Positions 27,301-36,300 of a DNA stretch of 64,000 nucleotides are shown one piece after another. Position 1 is the first letter of the stretch. Each line of letters begins with the position of its first letter. A program made the translations under genes and the position numbers. Where the stretch lies: the NCBI GenBank assembly GCA_009760855.2, contig WPIO01000063.1, forward strand, positions 1,857,001-1,921,000, written 5' to 3'. A model generated the notes under the pieces. That model was not told the DNA's origin. It ran no database searches and saw only the letters and a program-made list of their open reading frames with translations. This stretch comes from Cristatella mucedo. Its lineage: Eukaryota; Bryozoa; Phylactolaemata; Cristatellidae.

Positions 27301-30300
27301 GCCAAGCTCATTTTGAGGGTTAGGCTTTTCACTATTCGAGTAAGACTAGGTTTTCCCATAGCTAGTAAGTTGCATTTAGGGTTATTCAATTTGAGAAAGT
27401 TTGCTTCCACCCAAGTGCAAATGTCAGCAATGCATGCTGCAAGAGAGTTGAGAGAGTAGTGGAATAAACTACCACAGTTACATGTGATCAGTCAGGCTAG
27501 GCATGCTTCAGCTGACCTGCTTCTTAGTCGAAAGCACCTCGAATATCGTAATCGTGCAGTTGTGTTAGCGAATATGCCTGGTAATCAGTTGTCTGGTGGT
27601 TGGGTGCAGCTGTGACGGTGAAGGCTTGCGACTTGTGTAGCTTCTTAACTGCCACTTTGTTTTCCATAGAATGTATCCGCTCCCAAGAGTGTAGTTAGTT
27701 AGATCCAACGAAATACTGTTTTAGCACGGCTGTCGCCTCAAGTTCACCAGGCCTCCACTACTGTTATTTAGCACGGCCACTGTGCTGCTATTGCACAGTA
27801 AAAAGAACTGGCCACTTTCATAGAACCTCGCCAAAACTAAAGGAGCTGTATGGCTGCCAATAGAATAATGAACTGAAGTAAGATTATATCCCTTTCCAAC
27901 TGCTTCTTCAGGTGCTGCTTGATTGTGCTGCCACACAGTGATGGCCTCTGCGTGCTAGCAGCCCGTTGATGAGCAATACATTAGCTCTCAACTGTTTCTT
28001 CGCTGGAAATCCGTTGTCGATATTGCTGTGGAGGTCCTAGGCTGTGAAACTTCAGCTCATGATTCTTGCACGACGAATCGCTTACTACTCCTGCTTCCTC
28101 TGCCTGGCGTCTCTGTTCCAGCTTTGCTACTTGCCTCTGTGGCCTGCTCTAGAATGTGACGGGAGACATGCCTGCCTGCACCCTCTTCGTTGTGCTTTCG
28201 ATTAGGCTGGTTGCCGCTAGTTGGCCTCGTTTGTAGAATCTCCGGCCTGCATCGATGCAAGAAGCAACATGAGGATTTTCGGTCAGTTGCTTGATGGGCT
28301 GAGTTACATTCACTCCAAAGGCATCGTACATAGGGATGTCAAGGTTTGGAGGTTATCTGAATTGTCGGGAAAAGCAGCTTTATCTCGAGCCTTGCACTGG
28401 CTGGCGTTTGAACGACAGTGAGCACGCCCCCTCCGCATGTCGTGCCCCTTACCTAGAAGAATTCCGATGAGTAGATAGAGCATTGCTGGAATGAACAAGA
28501 CGTTTTATGTTTTATGCGAATCGCCGGTTTCTTGCATGTGCTTTCAGTTTGGACAGCGTTAACGTGGCTTTTCTCTTTTGCTTCCGCCAATTCGCACCTT
28601 TAATTCAACAACGCCAATTCGCACCTGTGAGCAGTCTTGAAAGGGTAATGCTGATAGCTGAACGGACAGCTCAGAGAGCGAGAGAGAGAGAAAGAAAGAG
28701 AGAGAGAGAGAGAGAGCCGGCTAGGCTGCTTACAGCCAAGAATGATATGATAAACATGACTGTAGGCAACAGACCTGTGTCTTAATGCGTTGTAATAAGC
28801 TGAGTATGCTTTGCTGGCTGCAAGACGTGCAGCAAGCCTACCTTGCCTCTCTGGCTAGCCTTTCCAAGCTGATAAACTGACCGTGGTTCACTATTTTATC
28901 GTTGGCTGTTACTGTGCACGATCAGTGGTCAGTGATGCCTGCAGCTGGACGTCAGCGAGCTACCTCATCCCGTGGGTCTCAATCCGCCTTTGATGGGGGC
29001 AGTGCTTTGTAACTTCAAATAACCATTTGTATGGCCTCTGCCGAGACTGCCTCCTCTTTAGTTCTCTTGCTCTCAAGGCCGATTACTTCTTTAAAACATT
29101 ATGTGCCTGTGTGTGCCTGCCTGTCTGTGTGTGCATGTGCGTACACATGTATTTATTATGTGTATTTGAGTGATTATGTGAGTGTACGGTGAGCCGTGGT
29201 GGCACACTAGGTAAGGCGGTTGCTTTCACGACCTCGGTCCCGAGATCGTGGGTTCGAATACTGCAGTGGGCGATTCTTTATCGCCACTGCAAGCGGTGGT
29301 GATAGCCGTAAAGGCTCTTCTGTCGCTATACAAAAAGAGGCTGTTTAATCAGCTAGGATTTATTTATTTACCTGTGTGCTTTATGCTGGGACATTTATCG
29401 ATGTGTTTGTTGATCCTTTCCTGCATAGATAAAGTGCGTGGAAAGAGATTTAGTTCTCTCAAGGTGCTATTCAAATGTTTTGTTATTATTAAGCATGGCT
29501 TTTCCATGAACACTGTTTAAGACCTTGTCTACAATCGATGTCACTTCGAAACCTTGATGACTCGTTGCAAAGAACAGAAAATGGCCACAGGGAGCAAAGA
29601 GTTATCTTGAGTTGGGCTCAGCTGCGCAATCGGTGCTAGAGCAGATCTTTAAGGGAGAAGTGCATGCTCATTCGGCTACTGCTTCTTGTGGGTCAGTCGA
29701 AGAAAATAAGGTAGAGAGTAGCCTATGCAGCAGCCCTGTTGATCTAGAAGCAGACGAGCCTCAGTAAGTATCACCCTGCTTATTGCCAGCTGAAGGACTA
29801 GAGCCTGCGACTTGGGCCTTGAAGTGCGAGCACCTTACTCCTGTGCTAAGACCCAGGTAAGGAACTATCGGCTACCGAAGCATCTGTGCTGGCTTCTAGA
29901 AATTTCCTTAGGCAAATCGTCAAGATGCAGTGTGAAAGCAGTCGTTTGGCGTTGACTCGCATGGGCAAGCGGCTTAGTCAGTTTTTGAGTGATTGAAGCA
30001 GGTACTATCCTCACCAAACCTCGGAAATCTTCGGAAGCCGTGAGCAGGCTGTTTATACTAAACATTTTGGAGTTCCCGAGGTGAGGACAAGCTCACCTTG
30101 GCGTTTTGCGAGTGGTCAAATTGCCTGTGCAGTGTCAAAAGCAGTAATGCGTAGCAGATTGGATTTGGCTCGCTTATAAAGATCCAGATTTTGTAGTTTT
30201 TGTCTGGAGCCACCTTAGTCATGCTATCTTTTAAGACTTGAGGTGGGCATCTGGGGTCGAGGTTCGGAAAGTCTTAAATGTTCGTTGGGTGCCCTTTGCT

Positions 30301-33300
30301 GCTTCCTTTTCACTGGCACCCCTGGCATTATTGAATAGGCAGCTGGCCGCATTTGCAGACGAAAAACATTTTCCTTCAAGAGCCTGCCTTGACAGTGAAG
30401 ATAGGCGATTTTGGTCTGGCGAAAGAGGCGATATCGAGCAGCCCCACGCTCACCACCATTTTGCTCGACGGAGACGACCCAGAAATGGTGGCCCGAGGTG
30501 CCGCGGACCGGTCCGAAGCTGCCGGCACGAGCGTGTATGCTTCGCCCGAGCAGGCTAGCGGCAGCGAGTGTAGCAGTGCATCCGACATGTTCAGCGTCGG
30601 CATCGTGCTGTTCGAGCTGTTTCAGCCTTTCGGCACTGCGATGGAGCGAGCCGACAAGATGCGGCTGCTCCGTGAGCGAGGGCAGCTTCCTGAGGAGCTG
30701 CCGAAGAAATGGCCGATGCAGGTTAGTGCATCCATATATCCGTATATGTTAATATATTTAATATAACGAGCAGCTCACCGCAGCCTGCGGACTCGCTTTG
30801 CTGAGTCGTAGTAGTTTTGTCGAAGAAGATAATGCTTCGCCATCTTGCCGCTTTACAGAAGTGTGCCATCTAGCCACGTGATGCAAGTGCGTCATCTTGC
30901 GGTGTCACGGACTTTCTTGCTTTAATTAGTAGATATACACTAGAGCGCAGAAGTATCAGCGAGGCTGCCTAAAATGGCCGCGAGAATAAAAAACTTCTGG
31001 CTTTGATACAGAAAAAGTTACTGCAACCAGCTGTAATCATGTGAAGTAAATCAAACATGCTTACACAACATGTCAGGAAATCTCCGACCACTTTGCCACC
31101 GAATTGCGCAGTCTTCTGAAGGCAATTATCATTGAAACCTTCATTGGAGCACCAATGCACGTACTGCATACATTTTCAGTTACCAAAAATGGCAAATTAT
31201 CTCTCACCAGCCCTTTTTTTTGCTTGAGTCTCAGTGGACCAGTTCCCAATCGCCCAAGCCCACTCCAAACGGAAAACTTTATGCTTGCCAGTCAGAAGTG
31301 TGTTATTGCTTGCATTCAGAGCAAACACGCCTTGTTCATCTAGTCGCTCCCTTATCGTGTCCATAATAACCAGCTTTCCATGTGCAGCCTATAGGCTTTG
31401 AGCATGAACGATTGCAAGGGGGAAATTATGCCAAACATTTCGCTGTTTATTAATTAGCCTGCCTTAGCAGGTGTAGAGTGACTTGTGGGAAGCCGGCTCT
31501 CGTTTTATTATTGATGAAGCCATTCATGGCCATCTCCTTCAGACTCTACCTTGCCGAAGTCTCACCTCTTCGAAATTGTACAGCACTTTTATAGCAACTT
31601 TACCGAGTCCCATTTGGCGCAAAGCCCTCATTTGACCTTTAGTAAAGGCAATCAACTAGATGGCATGCCGATGGGTAATGATAGCGTGAGGCTAGCAAAT
31701 GAGCACGACCTGTGCACTGTTGTTTTCTTACTACTGCGCATTTGTACGTACCTCCTAAATCGGACAATGCAGTCCTTTTCAAGGTGCTGCAAAATGGGAA
31801 AATCTGCCACTTTTAAATTTGTTTTAAGGGTCGAATTTTTATTTTAAGGGTCGCCTTCTCTCTTCACTTTTCTATTGCATACACTTGTTTACGAAAAAGT
31901 CACTGTGAAAGGCTTCGTTTTAATTGGGTACATACGTCCTTTGTGCTCCAGTTAAATGTTTCATGGTCTAGTGCCTTGTACTCCTCATAAACTAGGTGTT
32001 GCCAATACTTATGCTGTGATGTCGAATGTGTGTGTATATTAATCAAGTGTATATTACTATTGAATATTATTGTGTGCATGCACGTGTGGATATGTCTGTA
32101 CTATTGCATTTACAGAGGCAGCTGCCCTGCTGACTTGGAGCATCGTCTAGGAACTAGTTATGATAACATAGCAAAGGGTTTGTGTTGTAGACAAAAATGA
32201 CCTGACCGTGATCGTACAAACGTAAGAGTATGCTCTGTTGAGGTAGCGTGTTTGTTGGGACCCCTTCGTTATAGATTAACCTTGTAGTGTTGTCTGCACG
32301 GAATGGTTCCGAAAATGCGTGTTTTTCGTGCCGACTCGGTGGCGCCGTTGCGTTGCGCCGTCCGAGCACTATCATTTAGATGGGCTGTGAGTCGGCAAAA
32401 GGTTTTGTTTTTCTTAAAAGGCCAAGTTCATTCTGCGTCTGGTGAGCCGTCAGCCGGCAAGGAGACCTTCGGCGAGTGCTCTGCTCTCCTCGGAGCTCGT
32501 CGTGGACAAGGATCAGGTACTTATTGCTGCGAGGCTCTCGCGTGCGCCGCCATCGCGTCGCATCGAGTCGCATCGAGTCGCTCGTCGCATCGAGTCACCA
32601 TCGTGTCGCTCGAAGCTGCTCGGCTCTCGAGCTCGAGGCCGCAGACACTCGACGAACTGTTGTTTGATGCACTCAAACGACGTGCTGGAGTCACAGCAGC
32701 TGCACTCGGCAAAGAGCAAAGGCCGATGCAGCGCATTTATTTGCCTTTGTTTTATGTGGATTGGTTTTGACACCAACCGTTTGACACGTCGTTTTTCGTC
32801 TTCCGTTAAGTTTGCAATCTCAGCCATCCCTTCCTCTCCGCCTCCTCTCAGTCAGTAGACGAGCTTTCCTCCTCTTTCTCTGATGGACTATTGGCAACCG
32901 ATGCCTTAGCCACTCCAGCGATAGACTGAAAAAATGCCCACTAACCCCTCTGTAGGCCTTGGGTAGGGGAACCTATGGTCTCCCCCAAGACCCAAAGGGC
33001 ATGTCGGGTAGCTTGCCTTTCAACAGCCCCTGCAGCCTTCCTACGATTGCCTGTCAGTGGCAATATCAAGGTTTGGTCCCATCCTTAGCATAGTTGGCAT
33101 ACTTTGATGCCTCTGTCCACTCTCATGACTCTGCAACAATAATAAAATACATTTGATAAAGATACATTTGATAAAGCACCCTCAGAGAACTCTTGTCTCT
33201 TTCTAGGTGCGCCTTGCAGATGCTGCAAAGGAACAACGATGCTTACTTTGGTCTTGCTGCCGACTGTTGCACCTTTTCCCGGCTTGCTTCATTGCTACTT

Positions 33301-36300
33301 CTATTTTGCTTCCTCTGATTTCTCCTAATTCTGCTGTCAATTACATTAAAGGTTAACTTATTTAAGTGCCTCAATGATATAACAGCAAAAGAGCCTTAAC
33401 GACTATCTTCACCACTTGCAGTTTACAGTAAAGGATTGGCCACTGCAGGACTCGAACCCACGACCTGAGTCATGAAGTGAGAGTGCCCATGAGCTAAGAA
33501 CCTGAGGCATAAGCTATGACTCCTGCTTAATTTTTTTCGGCAGGTGTATGTTGTCATGTACGTCAGAGGGCGTACTGTAAACCTTTGCTTAGATCATTCC
33601 TCCCCTCGCTAAAGAGCGGCCTCGGGCGACTCCTAGCGTGGTGTGGACCTTTACTTGATTTCTCCGTAATACCTTCGGGTATTCCGCTGCTATCTTCGCT
33701 GTGACTATTTATGAGCTGTCCTCGGATATGCTACACAAAACAGGACCTGCTTAGCATAAGATGCGATGTCGCCATTAGTCGATACCTACCGGCGGGCCTT
33801 CTCCGGCAGGTCAGTGAGAACCTACCTGCATCCTGCATTCGCCCCATCAACAGCTCGGCTATCAAACCTACGACTCGTAAGTTTAAAGCGCTAAATAGTA
33901 CTTGTTGCGGTAGTAGCCCACCCGCTGTAGCCCAGCACGTTGTGAAACGTCGTCCCACGGCCGTTACCAAGGTCCAATTCAAATTCGAAGAGCCAGCGTC
34001 CGCCGGGCCGGACGCAAACGATAGAGAATACGAGCCACTTCATCGCCGTCGCCCAGTTGTTGGACAGCCTCTTAAATTCCGCCTACTAAATGTCCGCTCG
34101 CTAAAAACCAAGGGGTTACTTATCCGCGATCAGGTGGTCCAGGAGAAGCTAGATGCATTTCTGCTTACCGAAACCTGGATGACGCCTTGTTCCAGTAGCT
34201 GTATTTCCGAGACCACCCCACCCGGGTTCTCATTCTATCAGTCCATGCGTTCTGACAAGGTTGGTGGCGGGGTTGCAATTGTTGTTCGTGAATCGTTTGG
34301 CTATAAAATGTGCAGTTTCTCGCATGGGTCATCGTTTGAATCGATTGCTATCAGGTCTTCATCAAAGACAATGCCTCTCACCGTTGTGATATACCGGCCT
34401 CCTTCTGGCTGTCTAAACTTGTTTATAGAGGAGTTTTCAGAGTTCCTCGCTAAAATATTTGTGTGTGACAGGCCGCTACTGATTGTAGGAGACTTCAATA
34501 TTCACGTTGACAACCCTAGCAACAGCCAGGTCCGCTCATTTCTTGACTGTCTGGAGAATCTTGGTTTGGCCCAACACGTTAATCATAGCACCCACGTCGG
34601 TGGCCACATTCTAGATCTCGTGATCACTAAGGATGTCCTCCCCACTGACTTTGTGGTGTGCCCACTGACCCTCTCAGATCATTGTTCGGTCTCGTTTACT
34701 GTTCCTGCTCCCTCGTACTTGCAGGGCAATGTCGAATTTGCCAAACGACGTAACTTACAAAGCATTGACATGGACAAGTTTTTGAAATCTGTTTGTGATG
34801 CAGGCCTTCTTGATCTGCATTCAGACTCGACCGGCAGCCTCGATACCCTCACTGATGCGATGAACATGACACTCAGGAGTGCTCTTGACAAGCATGCTCC
34901 CGTTCGCTCTATCCGTGTTCAAATTCGTCGAGATTGCTTTCAATTTACAAAAAAACTCCTTAAGATGCGCCGTGTTAAGCGCAGGCTGGAACGTCGTTTC
35001 AAGAAATCGGGGTCTGAGGCAGACCTAGTCAATTTTAAAGACTTCCTTCGAGTTTACACCCGAAAGCTTAAAAAAGCCAGGGCTTCTTTTTTCATTAGAA
35101 AACTGAATTCCTGCCAGTCGGACACTAAACAGATTTATAAGACAGTAAACCATTTACTGGCCAATGCTGTCAGGTCTGACTCCCCAGATATTAAGGGCTC
35201 AGCCGAAAAGTTTTCAGCCTTCTTTACTGAAAAAATTGTGCACATTTGTGCCTCCATTAAGCCCCCTCCGACCAAAGCAATCGCCGTTCCTCAACCTGTG
35301 ACCTTTCTTAAAAGGTTCTCTGATGTTTCTGCCTGTGATGTGGCTGCCTTAATCAAGTCTAGCAAAAAGAGCTCGTCTCCTGAAGACCCTATACCTTCAT
35401 CTCTGTGGTCTTCACTTGCAGACCAACTTAGCCCTGCCATAACCAAGAGATTTTTAATGCTTCTTTGGGAAAAGGGGTCGTCCCCAAGTCCTTCAAATCG
35501 GCAATCGTTAGACCTATTCTTAAAAAGCCTGGATTAGACACAGAGGTCCTAGCAAACTATCGTCCAGTTTCCCTTCATCCATTCTTATCAAAGATTCTTG
35601 AAAAAATTGTTGCTAAGCAGCTAGTTGAACATATTGAAAATAATGGAATGTCAGAAACATTTCAATCAGGTTTCAAGAGGCAGCACTCTACCGAAACTGC
35701 TCTCCTCCGTGTTAACAATGACATTCTACGTGGCAACGACGACGGGAATGTCACTGCCCTAGCTCTGCTAGATCTGTCTGCTGCCTTCGACACCATTGAT
35801 CACGAAGTTCTGCTTGAACGACTGAGAACAACGATCGGTCTGGCAGACGAAGCACTGGCGTGGTTTAAATCATACTTGTCTGATCGTGTTCAATCCGTGT
35901 CGTGTGGGGGTCAGGTCTCAGACATGAGAAGGGTCACCTGTGGAGTCCCTCAAGGGTCTGTACTTGGTCCCTTGCTGTTCTCCATTTATACGCAACCTCT
36001 GGGAAAAGTGATTAAGGCCCATGGAATAGGATATCACTTCTATGCTGACGATACTCAGCTGTATTTGTCATTTAAACCGTCGGAATCTGCTGCAGCAACT
36101 GAGAAACTGAATGCTTGCCTTGCCGATATTCGATCCTGGATGTCAAAAAATTTCTTGATACTAAATGAGAAAACCGAACTGCTTCTCATAAGACACCCTA
36201 AGCATGTGGCTGGATTAAAAGGCCTTGCTGTTCTAATAGGTGATGCTATTGTGCGACCTTCACCACGTGCTCGAAATGTATGAGTCGTTTTCGACAGCTG

